A stretch of 64,000 bases of DNA. Source: Burkholderiales bacterium (GTDB taxonomy: Bacteria > Pseudomonadota > Gammaproteobacteria > Burkholderiales > Nitrosomonadaceae). Below, one piece after another: positions 35,267 to 44,362 of this stretch. Location: positions 1 to 64,000 of the forward strand of contig JACKLV010000012.1 in the NCBI GenBank assembly GCA_024235755.1, in the 5' to 3' direction. The translations under genes and the position numbers were made by a program. Under the pieces are notes generated by a model, which searched no databases, was not told the DNA's origin, and saw only the letters and a list, made by a program, of their open reading frames with translations. Numbering within the stretch: position 1 is the first letter of the stretch; each line of letters begins with the position of its first letter.

Positions 35267-36433
35267 ATGAAAATTCATGAATATCAGGCCAAGGAAATTT
35301 TGCGGCAATATGGTGTGGCGACGCCACGTGGTATTGCCTGTTTCAATGTTGATGAAGCAGTGAATGCTGCTCGGAAGCTCGGTGGAAAAATCTGGGTTGT
35401 GAAGGCGCAAATTTATGCCGGTGGACGTGGCAAGGGTGGTGGCGTAAAGATTGCAGAATCTTTGGAATCAGTGAAAGAACTGGCTGGAAACATGTTTGGT
35501 ATGCGACTAGTAACCCATCAGACCGGACCACAAGGGCAAACTGTGCGACGGTTGTTTATAGAGGAGGGCGTGAATATTGCCAATGAGTATTATGTTGGCA
35601 TGGTGGTCGACCGAAGCAGTCAGCGTGTGTGCTTGATGGCGAGTGCTGAAGGCGGTATGGACATCGAACAAGTGGCGGCAAAAGCGCCCGAAAAAATTCA
35701 CAAATTGTTCATTGACCCGATTGCCGGTTTGGCGGATGCTGAGGCGCTGGATATTGCGAAGAAAGCGGGTATCCCTGAAGCAGGCCGCAGCGAAGCTGTG
35801 GCATTGTTCAAAGCATTATATAAGGCTTTTGACGATAAAGACGCGTCGCTGGCGGAAATTAACCCGCTGGTGCTGACGGCCGATCATCATGTGCTTGCAC
35901 TTGATGCAAAAATGAATTTTGATGATAACGCGTTGTTCCGGCATCCCGAGATTGTTGCGTTACGCGACCTGGATGAAGAAGATCCGCTTGAAGTCGAGGC
36001 ATCGGAACACGATTTGTCATATATTCCGCTTGACGGCAATATCGGTTGCCTTGTTAATGGCGCCGGACTTGCAATGGCGACAATGGATATCATAAAACTC
36101 TATGGTGGCAATCCGGCAAATTTTCTCGATGTTGGCGGCGGTGCGACGGTAGATAAAGTGACCGAAGCGTTCAAGTTAATGTTGAAAAATCCCAGGCTCA
36201 AAGCGATTCTGGTTAATATTTTTGGCGGGATCATGCGCTGCGATGTGATCGCCGAAGGTGTGGTACAGGCTGCGCGTGAAGTGCATTTAACAGTACCGTT
36301 AGTGGTGCGTTTGGAAGGTACTAATGTGAAACTCGGCAAGCAAATACTGGCAGACTCCGGTCTGGCGGTGATCGCGGCCGAGAACATGGCGGATGCCGCA
36401 CAAAAAGTAGTCAAGGCGGCTGAAAGCGCCTGA
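35267..36433 (+). CDS. sucC: Succinyl-CoA synthetase beta subunit SucC
   Basis: SucC carries the ATP-grasp and part of the CoA-ligase machinery of succinyl-CoA synthetase (EC 6.2.1.5), which interconverts succinyl-CoA and succinate in the TCA cycle. The 388-residue length is standard. Visible parts are MKIHEYQAKEILRQYGVATP, the nucleotide loop AGGRGKGGGVK, the Mg-binding AEINPLVL, and the C-terminal GNIGCLVNGAGLAMATMDII, DVGGGATVDKV and NIFGGIMRCDVIA. The close homologue malate-CoA ligase (MtkA) cannot be fully ruled out from sequence, but no serine-cycle genes are near. sucD follows 45 bp downstream, so they form an operon. Confidence 0.94.
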   Translation: MKIHEYQAKEILRQYGVATPRGIACFNVDEAVNAARKLGGKIWVVKAQIYAGGRGKGGGVKIAESLESVKELAGNMFGMRLVTHQTGPQGQTVRRLFIEEGVNIANEYYVGMVVDRSSQRVCLMASAEGGMDIEQVAAKAPEKIHKLFIDPIAGLADAEALDIAKKAGIPEAGRSEAVALFKALYKAFDDKDASLAEINPLVLTADHHVLALDAKMNFDDNALFRHPEIVALRDLDEEDPLEVEASEHDLSYIPLDGNIGCLVNGAGLAMATMDIIKLYGGNPANFLDVGGGATVDKVTEAFKLMLKNPRLKAILVNIFGGIMRCDVIAEGVVQAAREVHLTVPLVVRLEGTNVKLGKQILADSGLAVIAAENMADAAQKVVKAAESA

Positions 36434-36478
36434 TGATTGCTTAATCAATCGATTTGTTAATTGAAGGAGTTGTGATTC

Positions 36479-37357
36479 ATGTCCATTCTTATCAATCAGA
36501 ATAGCCGTGTAATGACGCAGGGAATAACCGGAAAAACAGGTCAGTTTCACACGCGCATGTGCCGCGAATACGCTAACGGTCAGTCTTGTTTTGTGGCCGG
36601 GGTCAACCCGCGCAAGCCAGGTGAAAGTTTTGAAGGCATTCCGGTTTATGGCACAGTCAGGGAAGCCAAGGAAGCAACGGGGGCCAACGTGTCGGTAATT
36701 TATGTGCCACCGCCGTATGCCGCTGCTGCAATCGATGAAGCGGTGGAGGCTGAGCTCGATCTGGTAATCTGTATTACCGAAGGCATTCCGGTACGCGATA
36801 TGATCCGTACGCGCTATAAAATGCAAGGTAAAAAAACGCGATTGATCGGGCCGAACTGCCCCGGTATTATTACGCCCGATGAAATCAAGATTGGCATCAT
36901 GCCGGGTTATATCCATAAAAAAGGCCGTATCGGCGTAGTTTCGCGGTCGGGCACGTTGACGTATGAAGCGGTGGCGCAGTTGATGGAACAGGGGCTCGGA
37001 CAGTCGACCTGCATCGGCATCGGCGGCGATCCGGTCAACGGTTTGAAGCATCTCGATGTGATGCAGTTATTCAATGACGATGATGAAACCGACGCAGTGC
37101 TGATGGTCGGTGAAATCGGCGGAGCAGATGAAGAAGATTGCGCGCGCTGGGTGAAAGATCATATGCGTAAACCCGTGGTCGGCTTTATTGCCGGAGTTAC
37201 CGCGCCGCCCGGCAAACGTATGGGTCACGCCGGTGCGATCATTTCCGGCGGCAAAGGAACGGCCCAGGAAAAACTTGCGGTCATGGAAGAGTGCGGGATA
37301 CGGGTGACGCGTAATCCTGCGGAGATGGGAAAACTGCTTAAGTCGGTGTTAAGCTGA
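36479..37357 (+). CDS. sucD: Succinyl-CoA synthetase alpha subunit SucD
   Basis: SucD is the CoA-binding subunit, which forms the phosphohistidine intermediate. The 292-residue protein shows the N-terminal QGITGKTGQFHTRMCREYANG and NPRKPGESFEGIPVYGTV, the GPNCPGIITPDE segment, SRSGTLTYEAVAQL, IGIGGDPVNG, and active-site H250 in RMGHAGAIISGGKGTAQEK. A GAAGGAG ribosome site lies upstream of the ATG. It pairs with sucC as an operon. The small lipoprotein gene follows 44 bp later and could be read through. Confidence 0.95.
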   Translation: MSILINQNSRVMTQGITGKTGQFHTRMCREYANGQSCFVAGVNPRKPGESFEGIPVYGTVREAKEATGANVSVIYVPPPYAAAAIDEAVEAELDLVICITEGIPVRDMIRTRYKMQGKKTRLIGPNCPGIITPDEIKIGIMPGYIHKKGRIGVVSRSGTLTYEAVAQLMEQGLGQSTCIGIGGDPVNGLKHLDVMQLFNDDDETDAVLMVGEIGGADEEDCARWVKDHMRKPVVGFIAGVTAPPGKRMGHAGAIISGGKGTAQEKLAVMEECGIRVTRNPAEMGKLLKSVLS

Positions 37358-37401
37358 TTATTGTCCGAAACACTTCAAATAATTGTGTATGAGGATCGAA
37401 G

Positions 37402-37737
37402 ATGCACATGAGTAACGGTATTAAATCTGGTGTTGTCGGATTTGTTTTATTTGCCACTTCAGGTTGTGTGCTAATCGGAAAGGAATCGTACCTGCCTTTT
37501 CCGCGCCCCAAACCCACCATAGAACGTCCGGCGGGGCCGCTTCCGCCAAGTACCAGACCAACATATAACCTGATGGGTTATCCGCCGGCTTCCCGTGAGG
37601 GTTATATCGACGGATGCGAAACTGCCAAAAAATCCAAGTGGGGTTTTAAAGATTTCGAACGCTATGAGAACGATGGTCAGTACCGGACCGGTTGGGACGA
37701 TGGCCATTCGATATGTAGTAAACAGCAAAAACAGTAA
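37402..37737 (+). CDS. Small putative lipoprotein
   Basis: The 111-residue protein begins with a signal sequence ending in a lipobox-like FATSGC, so Cys22 would be lipidated. A Pro-rich linker follows (LPFPRPKPTIERPAGPLPPS). The C-terminal part has the pattern REGYIDGCETAKKSKWGFKD and ...YRTGWDDGHSIC with two Cys that could form a disulfide. I recognise this only as the type of small periplasmic-facing lipoprotein found in many betaproteobacteria; the function is unknown. It lies between sucD and dacB on the same strand. Confidence 0.7.
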   Translation: MHMSNGIKSGVVGFVLFATSGCVLIGKESYLPFPRPKPTIERPAGPLPPSTRPTYNLMGYPPASREGYIDGCETAKKSKWGFKDFERYENDGQYRTGWDDGHSICSKQQKQ

Positions 37738-37761
37738 AACTTTGTACGTGCAAGCGCTGCA

Positions 37762-39243
37762 ATGATGATGAATAAGTACTCTGGCATACTGACGTGGTTT
37801 TTGTTGCTGTTGATTTGTTTGCCGTTGCATTTGTCGGCCGAACAGCAGACCGGTCAGCCGAGTAGCCAACAATTACCTGTTTCGATACAGCAAAAACTGG
37901 ATAAGGCTGGTATTCCGGCATCAACGGTGGGTATTTATGTACACGAGATCGGCGCATTGCAACCCATCTTGGCATTAAATGCCGATGCCGCCATGAATCC
38001 CGCTTCGGTGATGAAACTGGTCACGACTTATGCTGGACTCGAAATTCTCGGCCCTGCTTATGCCTGGCAGACGGTTATTTCAGCAAAAGGTAAAATTATC
38101 GAAGGTGTTTTACATGGCGATCTGGTAATAAAGGGTTATGGCGACCCGAAACTCGATCTGGAACATTTCTGGCTGTTGATTCACCGCCTACGCCAGACAG
38201 GACTGGAGCGGATTACCGGCAATCTGATTCTGGATCATAGTTATTACGATATTCCACAAGGCGATCCTGGCGCGTTTGATGGCCAACCTTATCGAACGTA
38301 TAACATTCTGCCGGAGGCTTTGCTGGTCAATTACCGTTCCACAGCCTTGCATCTTATGCCGGATATCGAGAAAAAAGGGGTCAGAGTGGTTGCCGACCCG
38401 ATACCGGACGCATTGCATGTTGTAAACAATCTAAAACTCAGTGATAAAGTATGCGGCGGTGGTTGGCGTAATTTTTTGGATGTTGAAATTCAGGTTGCCG
38501 GGGAAGCCGGTGATTCACTGCAGGTTATTTTAAATGGCAGTTTTTCAGCACGATGTGGCAGACAATCGCTTTTGCTGGGTTTGCATGACAGCGCAACCTA
38601 TACGCGGGATTTGTTTAAACGGTTCTGGACACAACAGGGCGGCGTATTCGATGGCGACGTCATTACAGCGGAAACGCCTGCCGGTTTGTTACATTTAAAG
38701 ACGTATTATTCGCCGCCATTGGCAGAGGTAATACGCGGTATTAACAAATTCAGTAATAATATCGCTGCACGCCAGTTGTTTTTGACGCTTGGAACTGCCG
38801 GCTCGATCAACCGTGCACGTTCTCCGGCAACACTGGAAAAATCCGAACATGCTTTGAAGCAGTGGCTGGCGACCAAACAATTGTTTTTTCCCGAGCTGGT
38901 TATCGAGAATGGTTCCGGGCTATCGCGAATTGAGCGTATCAGCGCGAAGCATATGGGACAATTGCTGCTCGCGGCGTTTAACAGCCCGGTGATGCCGGAG
39001 TTTATCGCGTCTTTACCGATTGCGGCGGTTGACGGCACCATGAGGGGACGGTTGGCAGGTACGGCTGTCAGTGGTCTTGCGCATATGAAGACGGGGACGT
39101 TAAACAATGTCAGAGCGCTGGCGGGTTATATGCTTGATCAGTTGGGACGGCGCGTTGTCGTGGTCATTTTTGTCAATCATCCGCAGTCTGTCAGTTCACG
39201 CGATGCAATGGATTCGTTGTTGCAATGGGTTTATGACCGCTAA
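37762..39243 (+). CDS. dacB: D-alanyl-D-alanine carboxypeptidase/endopeptidase (PBP4 family)
   Basis: DacB (EC 3.4.16.4) trims and cleaves peptidoglycan cross-links in the periplasm. The 493-residue protein has a signal peptide ending near HLSAEQ and all three penicillin-binding motifs: S82-V-M-K85 in NPASVMKLVTTY, S331-N-N in INKFSNNIAARQ, and K443-T-G in AHMKTGTLNNVRALAGY. The large insert between motifs 1 and 2 (about 110-290) is characteristic of class C PBP4. It precedes the contractile injection locus by only 32 bp, but a functional link is not implied. Confidence 0.94.
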   Translation: MMMNKYSGILTWFLLLLICLPLHLSAEQQTGQPSSQQLPVSIQQKLDKAGIPASTVGIYVHEIGALQPILALNADAAMNPASVMKLVTTYAGLEILGPAYAWQTVISAKGKIIEGVLHGDLVIKGYGDPKLDLEHFWLLIHRLRQTGLERITGNLILDHSYYDIPQGDPGAFDGQPYRTYNILPEALLVNYRSTALHLMPDIEKKGVRVVADPIPDALHVVNNLKLSDKVCGGGWRNFLDVEIQVAGEAGDSLQVILNGSFSARCGRQSLLLGLHDSATYTRDLFKRFWTQQGGVFDGDVITAETPAGLLHLKTYYSPPLAEVIRGINKFSNNIAARQLFLTLGTAGSINRARSPATLEKSEHALKQWLATKQLFFPELVIENGSGLSRIERISAKHMGQLLLAAFNSPVMPEFIASLPIAAVDGTMRGRLAGTAVSGLAHMKTGTLNNVRALAGYMLDQLGRRVVVVIFVNHPQSVSSRDAMDSLLQWVYDR

Positions 39244-39275
39244 GCGTACTAAGCGCGCCAATAAAAGGAAGTAAC

Positions 39276-39860
39276 ATGATTAATCTGGCAATACAATTGT
39301 TGGCAGGCCAGCTCAATCAACATTTGAGACGAACCTATGCGCTGAATGAAGATATGGTGGTTGTCTCCAATTTGTTGGATATGGATGGCAGCGTTGTGCC
39401 AAATACTCATAACAAACTGGTGATTTTTTTAACCAATATCGAAAAAGACTCTGTGCCGGGGCCGTCGGCGGGAGCGCAGGGATTCGGTGAGCGGATTTTG
39501 CAGCGTAATTCAGCGCTGCATTTCAACCTGTACGTCATGATGACCGCAAATTTTACCGGCAACAATTATGCAGAGGCCTTAAAGGTTTTATCCAGTACGA
39601 TCAGTTTTTTTCAGCGTAATCCGCTGTTTAGCCATCATACTTCACCCGAGATGGACAAACGTATCGAGAAACTGGCGCTGGATATAGAAAATCTTTCGGT
39701 ACAGGATCTGAGCAATTTATGGGGTGCGCTGGGTGGTAAATACATGCCTTCGATTTTATACCGTGTGCGCATGGTCACTTTTGATTCGGACGAGATTATT
39801 GGCCGTCAACCGGTTGTAACTATGCCCAAACCTTTGGTGCCACCATCTGGTAACAATTGA
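39276..39860 (+). CDS. eCIS cap/tail-terminator protein (DUF4255, Afp16/Pvc16-like)
   Basis: The 194-residue protein fits the DUF4255 (Pvc16 N-terminal) family: INLAIQLLAGQLNQHLRRTY, VVSNLLDMDGSV, KLVIFLTNIEKD, LHFNLYVMMTANFTGNNYAE and the late LGGKYMPSILYRVRMVTFDS. In Afp/PVC particles this protein caps the top of the tube and sheath. It is the first gene of the long co-directional locus and has an AAAGGAAG ribosome site. In eCIS loci DUF4255 genes normally flank the sheath and tube genes, as here. The C-terminus is Pro-rich. Confidence 0.88.
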   Translation: MINLAIQLLAGQLNQHLRRTYALNEDMVVVSNLLDMDGSVVPNTHNKLVIFLTNIEKDSVPGPSAGAQGFGERILQRNSALHFNLYVMMTANFTGNNYAEALKVLSSTISFFQRNPLFSHHTSPEMDKRIEKLALDIENLSVQDLSNLWGALGGKYMPSILYRVRMVTFDSDEIIGRQPVVTMPKPLVPPSGNN

Positions 39861-39944
39861 CAGTCGGTGACATTTGCATTTACAGTGTCGGCTAGCATAT
39901 TTGAATGGACGAGCCAAACTGACGATGGAGCGTGAATCAAACCA

Positions 39945-40805
39945 ATGAATGCCTACCAGTTGCTGTTTAATGTTACTGTTGAGCATAGGTATTTCACCGA
40001 TCATGCCTGTAAGTCACTTGTATTTGCTCCGACACACGAAACGGTCCGTTCACTCAATCGCCCGGGTTTGCTGTGGAGAACTGCAGTCAATCGTCTTTCG
40101 GTTTTTTTCGAAGCAGACAAGCTTGACCGCTTGCGTATGTATGCAGAAGACAAATTGACAATGACTTTCAAGGTGTTTTCGAACGACGCGAATTTTTTTC
40201 TGTATACAGCGCCTGCCGGGCAGACTCCAGATGCATTATTGTTTTTTGACAATCTGCAACCGACTCGTGACGCAACGGGCAGATATCTATTGCATCGTGA
40301 TCCCTTCGTATCCGAAAATGATTATGAAGATTTAAATTCGGAACGAGTCAGATATTGCCTCGAGTCCCGGGATTATCACGTTTCTCCCTGCTTTGTCATT
40401 CAATTTACTATACACAACGATTCTCCTTTATTATCTCTGGAACAAGATGCCGGAGACACACGGATATTTTTTATTTCATTTGCAAGTAACCGAACATTCT
40501 GGAAATACTATCTGATGGGCGATTTGTACCGACGCAGCCTGTATATTAAGGATCTGGACAGCAATGTTGCATTCGAAGAAATCGGTGAAGTCGTTTTGCC
40601 CGAAAGTCGCATGGCCAAGATATTGCAGTCGATGCAAGCAATCGAAATGCAAGAACGCCCGCCACAGCGGTTGCAGTTAAAAGAATCGCAGAATCCAAGA
40701 GATAAAATATTGATCAATCGGCTGCCCAATGCTTCAGTCAGTCACATGCATTCAGACTGGGTTGACGGAAAAATGGAAAGAATCTCGGAGATTTACGTGA
40801 ATTAG
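39945..40805 (+). CDS. Uncharacterised protein of the contractile injection locus
   Basis: I do not recognise this 286-residue protein. It has no signal peptide or membrane helix. It looks like a soluble alpha/beta protein with many aromatic and charged residues, for example VTVEHRYFTDHACKSLVFAP at the N-terminus, then FLYTAPAGQTPDALLFFDNL and FRTFWKYYLMGDLY-type NRTFWKYYLMGDLYRRSLYI. It lies between the cap and sheath genes with 84 and 125 bp gaps, on the same strand, so it is most likely a structural or assembly component of the particle. It might be a chaperone or a second cap-associated protein, but that is only position-based. Confidence 0.65.
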   Translation: MNAYQLLFNVTVEHRYFTDHACKSLVFAPTHETVRSLNRPGLLWRTAVNRLSVFFEADKLDRLRMYAEDKLTMTFKVFSNDANFFLYTAPAGQTPDALLFFDNLQPTRDATGRYLLHRDPFVSENDYEDLNSERVRYCLESRDYHVSPCFVIQFTIHNDSPLLSLEQDAGDTRIFFISFASNRTFWKYYLMGDLYRRSLYIKDLDSNVAFEEIGEVVLPESRMAKILQSMQAIEMQERPPQRLQLKESQNPRDKILINRLPNASVSHMHSDWVDGKMERISEIYVN

Positions 40806-40930
40806 ATAAAAAATCGGTTCTTGTAGATAATCCGATATCGTAGAAAAAAGAACATACAACTTTCATTGTAGAACAGAAGCAAGGTGCAATAACCCACTAG
40901 GCGCAATAATTCAATCTAAAGGAGCAAATC

Positions 40931-42433
40931 ATGGGGCAGTACAAAACACCAGGTGTTTACATTGTTGAAAAGAATGCGTTTCCGAATTCCGTGGTTGAAG
41001 TTGCAACTGCGGTTCCGGCTTTTATCGGGTATACGGAGCGTGCAGATAACCAGGGTAAAACATTGTTGAATAAGGCATGGCGCATTTCATCAATGTCAGA
41101 ATTCATCAGTTTTTTTGGCGGTGCACCCAAATCACAATTTGAAATTCAAGATAAGAAGCCTAAAGATGCCACTTCGGCAGAAGCGGATTTTTCCAGTGAC
41201 GGAAAAGAATATTACTTGGTACACCAGAAACAAAGGTTTTTGCTCTACTACAGCATGATACTTTTCTTCCAGAATGGCGGCGGAGCGTGTTATGTGGTTT
41301 CAGTAGGTAAATATAATGAGGGTGCAATTGATAAGACAAAGCTTGAGGGCGGCATCAAAGTCCTGCTGAAAGAACAGGAACCCACCATGGTGGTGATTCC
41401 GGATGCCATGTCAATCGATAAGGAAGATGACTGCATTGCATTGCAGCAGGCTGCGCTGAAGCACTGTGGTTATGTGATGAGAAACCGTTTTGCTATACTG
41501 GATCTGTACAATGGCTACAGAGATCAACAAGATCCTGACGGCAACTGCGTCGAAAGCTTTCGCAATAAACTCGGCACCAGCTTTTTGGATTTTGCGGCAG
41601 CGTACTATCCCTGGTTGAACACATCAATTGTGCAAGCCGGTGAACTGAGTTTCACCAACATAACCAATACGGATACTTTAAAAGAATTACTGGAAGCTGA
41701 GGTCGACAACAGTCAGCTGATCGATACTAAAAAGGATGAAATAAAGGCCGAGACGCAAAAGATATCGGATACAAACGATTCGGAATTGCATAAAACCTTG
41801 AATGTGGTCAGTCCTTTGTATGGAAAAATTCTGCAGGCTGTCAGAAGTCGTTTGAACCTGCTTCCTCCTGCTGCCGCTATGGCGGGCATTTATTCAATGG
41901 TCGACAATAGCCGTGGCGTTTGGAAAGCGCCGGCCAATGTCAGCCTCAATAGCGTGGTTTCGCCATCGGTTGAAATAACCCATGACGAACAGGAAGATTT
42001 GAACGTCACTACAGCCGGTAAGTCGATCAATGCCATACGCTCGTTTATCGGTGAAGGAACATTGGTGTGGGGAGCACGAACGCTGGATGGAAACAGTCTT
42101 GACTGGCGGTATATCAATGTGCGCAGAACCATGATTATGCTTGAGGAATCTATTAAGCTGGCTACCAAAGCTTATGTATTCGAGCCCAATGTATCCAATA
42201 CCTGGGTGACAATTAAAAGTATGATTAATAATTTTCTGACCAATGTCTGGAAACGTGGCGGACTGGCAGGCACCACGCCTGAAGATGCGTTTGGCGTATA
42301 TGTGGGGCTGAGTGAGACCATGACGCCGCAGGATATTCTCGATGGCATATTGCGTGTGACAGTGCTGGTTGCTTTGAGCCATCCGGCCGAATTCATCGAA
42401 ATTACATTCCAGCAGCAAATGCAGAAATCATGA
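40931..42433 (+). CDS. Contractile sheath protein (Afp2/3/4-like)
   Basis: This 500-residue protein is the sheath subunit that contracts to drive the tube. The N-terminus (QYKTPGVYIVEKNAFPNSVV, VATAVPAFIGYTERA) and the C-terminal core (FIGEGTLVWGARTLDGNSLDW and RYINVRRTMIMLEESIKLAT, then LVALSHPAEFIEITFQQQMQ) are typical of phage-tail-like sheath proteins. The strong AAAGGAGC ribosome site suits a protein made in many copies. Only one sheath gene is seen, whereas Afp and PVC have three, so this is a simpler particle. The tube gene follows 70 bp later. Confidence 0.95.
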   Translation: MGQYKTPGVYIVEKNAFPNSVVEVATAVPAFIGYTERADNQGKTLLNKAWRISSMSEFISFFGGAPKSQFEIQDKKPKDATSAEADFSSDGKEYYLVHQKQRFLLYYSMILFFQNGGGACYVVSVGKYNEGAIDKTKLEGGIKVLLKEQEPTMVVIPDAMSIDKEDDCIALQQAALKHCGYVMRNRFAILDLYNGYRDQQDPDGNCVESFRNKLGTSFLDFAAAYYPWLNTSIVQAGELSFTNITNTDTLKELLEAEVDNSQLIDTKKDEIKAETQKISDTNDSELHKTLNVVSPLYGKILQAVRSRLNLLPPAAAMAGIYSMVDNSRGVWKAPANVSLNSVVSPSVEITHDEQEDLNVTTAGKSINAIRSFIGEGTLVWGARTLDGNSLDWRYINVRRTMIMLEESIKLATKAYVFEPNVSNTWVTIKSMINNFLTNVWKRGGLAGTTPEDAFGVYVGLSETMTPQDILDGILRVTVLVALSHPAEFIEITFQQQMQKS

Positions 42434-42503
42434 TATGTACAGCTTTCTAGATAATCGGTTAAGTTAATTACTAAATTTTAAATTACACAGACAGAGGTGA
42501 ATT

Positions 42504-42962
42504 ATGGCAGATGATGGATCAAGTCAATCAACGTCCGTATGGCCCATGCCGAAATTTTATTTTCAGGTTAAATGGGATTCGCAGGTCATGTCATTTCAGG
42601 AAGTTAGCGGCCTCGATATACAATCCGAAGAAATTAAATATCGGCATGGCGACAGCCCGGAATTTTCAGTTATCAAAATGCCCGGTATGAAGAAAGTCGG
42701 TAACGTCACCATGAAGAAAGGTGTCTTTAAAAGTGATAACAAATTCTGGGATTGGTTTACGCAAATCAAAATGAACACCATCAAACGGTTGCCAGTGACT
42801 ATCAGTTTGCTGGACGAAGGCGGCAACGCCACTATGGTATGGACGCTGACGAATGCTTGGCCTACCAAAATTACCGGTACCGATTTGAAGTCTGAAGGTA
42901 ATGAAGTAGCGATCGAAACGATCGAAATCGTTCACGAAGGATTGACCATTGCCAATGGCTAA
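42504..42962 (+). CDS. Inner tube protein (Afp1-like, gp19 family)
   Basis: The 152-residue protein has the signature of phage T4 gp19-type tube proteins in eCIS: FYFQVKWDSQVMSFQEVSGL, YRHGDSPEFSVIKMPGMKK, NVTMKKGVFKSDNKFWDW and AWPTKITGTDLKSEGNEVAI followed by ETIEIVHEGL. It stacks in hexamers to form the tube inside the sheath. A GAGGTG ribosome site lies before the ATG. A second, shorter relative follows directly. Confidence 0.94.
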   Translation: MADDGSSQSTSVWPMPKFYFQVKWDSQVMSFQEVSGLDIQSEEIKYRHGDSPEFSVIKMPGMKKVGNVTMKKGVFKSDNKFWDWFTQIKMNTIKRLPVTISLLDEGGNATMVWTLTNAWPTKITGTDLKSEGNEVAIETIEIVHEGLTIANG

Positions 42963-43018
42963 TAGCTTGATTACCAGCTTGAATCTATCAATTAAAGGAT
43001 AGCGTGTTGAACTGACAG

Positions 43019-43486
43019 ATGCCGGGAGCACAAACAGACACACTCTATCCGCCTTCGGCGTTCTACTTCAAAGTGATGTTTGGCGGTACGCATGAGAACA
43101 CGGATACTTCTTTTCAGGAAGTATCCGGCATTGTTTCAGAAATGGAAATTGAAACGGTTGTCGAAGGTGGTGAAAATCGCTTTGTACATCAACTTCCCAA
43201 AGGGATCAAACATCCTAATCTTGAACTAAAGCGGGGTATTGCGCCAAAAGATTCTCCACTGGTGAAATGGTGTATTGCTGTGATGGAAGGCGATTTTGTG
43301 TCGGCGATTGAAACACAGGCCATACGGGTATTCTTAATGAACGAGAATAAAACACCAATACGCGGTTGGTTGTTTGATTCCGCTTATCCCGTGAAGTGGG
43401 AAATTGAAAGCTTCGGTTCGACTAAAAACGAGGTGGCTATCGAAAAAATAGTGCTGAACTATAACTACTCAAAACGTATTGTTTAA
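43019..43486 (+). CDS. Second tube protein/tube initiator (Afp5-like)
   Basis: The 155-residue protein belongs to the same fold family as the preceding tube protein (FYFKVMFGG, FQEVSGIVSEMEIETVVEGG, HPNLELKRGIAPKDSPLVKW, AYPVKWEIESFGSTKNEVAI). It diverges in the loops, as does Afp5, which starts the tube at the baseplate. Position after the main tube gene and before the LysM gene supports this. Confidence 0.9.
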   Translation: MPGAQTDTLYPPSAFYFKVMFGGTHENTDTSFQEVSGIVSEMEIETVVEGGENRFVHQLPKGIKHPNLELKRGIAPKDSPLVKWCIAVMEGDFVSAIETQAIRVFLMNENKTPIRGWLFDSAYPVKWEIESFGSTKNEVAIEKIVLNYNYSKRIV

Positions 43487-43499
43487 CGCAAGTCATAAA

Positions 43500-43664
43500 A
43501 TGCCAATAGAAATTAAACAATTACTCATTAAATCGAGCATTGTGCAGCGTACCGCGGATGAGTCCCTGGATGGTTACGAGGAACGTAGTGCTTTAAAAGA
43601 AGAACTGCTAACCGAATGTCGACATTTGATTCGGGACATCCTGCGCGAAAAAGAGGAGCGTTAA
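43500..43664 (+). CDS. Small DUF5908-like eCIS protein
   Basis: A 54-residue peptide beginning MPIEIKQLLIKSSIVQ, the pattern of the short DUF5908 proteins found at this position in eCIS loci. The rest is a charged helix ending in ILREKEER. A longer frame begins with TTG at 43479 inside the previous gene, but the ATG at 43500 starts at the family's conserved MPIEI and is preferred. The next gene starts immediately after its stop. The function of the family is unknown. Confidence 0.7.
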   Translation: MPIEIKQLLIKSSIVQRTADESLDGYEERSALKEELLTECRHLIRDILREKEER

Positions 43665-44354
43665 ATGGCGAATCAGCAAAAGGCGCTGCTGACTATCTCG
43701 CGCTGTACAGTCAGTTCAGATGGCAAAATCAGCATTGACAGTTCCAAAAAAAAATTTGAAGCGATGATTAATCCATCAGGATATGAACACACGCTCAGCT
43801 TGAGATATGCAAAAAACAAGGTGCTGGGCCAGCCTGGCACCGAAACCAAATATGACGTGAGTCATCCGGAAAAAATTGTTCTGAAAGAACTGGTATTTGA
43901 TGGTACCGGTGTTGTCCGATCATCGGATAATCAACCTGTTTCAGTCAAAAATCAGATCGAGCTGCTGCGCAATGTTGTGTATACCTATGACGGCAGCAAG
44001 CATGAGGCGCCGATCGTGCAGTTAAAATGGGGCAGTTTTTTGTTTTATGGCCGGGTGGAATCATTGAAGTTCGACTACACGCTCTTCAAGCCTAGTGGTG
44101 TTCCATTACGCGCCAAAGTGACATTGACATTTGTCGAATATCAAAGCAGTGAAGAAATTGCCAAGGAAGCGGATAATCAATCCCCGGACCTGACTCATCA
44201 GGTCGAAGTCAAGGCGGGTGATACACTGCCGTTGCTTTGCTATCGGATTTACCAGGATAGTGCATATTACCAGGAAGTTGCGCGCGTAAATGACTTAACC
44301 CATTTTCGTGATTTGAAACCGGGAATGCTGTTGCGATTCCCGCCGCTCAACTAA
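43665..44354 (+). CDS. LysM-domain baseplate/tube-adaptor protein (Afp7-like)
   Basis: The 229-residue protein has an N-terminal domain (about 1-170, with EAMINPSGYEHTLSLRYAKN and QLKWGSFLFYGRVESLKFDY) found in T4 gp53-like or Afp7 proteins, and a C-terminal LysM domain (about 180-229, HQVEVKAGDTLPLLCYRIYQ to LRFPPLN). Afp7-type proteins join the spike to the tube and baseplate. The start follows the previous stop with no gap and a GAGGAG ribosome site. It is 8 bp from the spike gene. Confidence 0.92.
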   Translation: MANQQKALLTISRCTVSSDGKISIDSSKKKFEAMINPSGYEHTLSLRYAKNKVLGQPGTETKYDVSHPEKIVLKELVFDGTGVVRSSDNQPVSVKNQIELLRNVVYTYDGSKHEAPIVQLKWGSFLFYGRVESLKFDYTLFKPSGVPLRAKVTLTFVEYQSSEEIAKEADNQSPDLTHQVEVKAGDTLPLLCYRIYQDSAYYQEVARVNDLTHFRDLKPGMLLRFPPLN

Positions 44355-44362
44355 GAATTATC

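Noticed and set aside
35267..37357. Malate-CoA ligase (MtkAB) instead of SucCD
   Set aside because: No serine-cycle genes nearby and lengths and motifs fit SucCD; cannot be excluded absolutely by eye.
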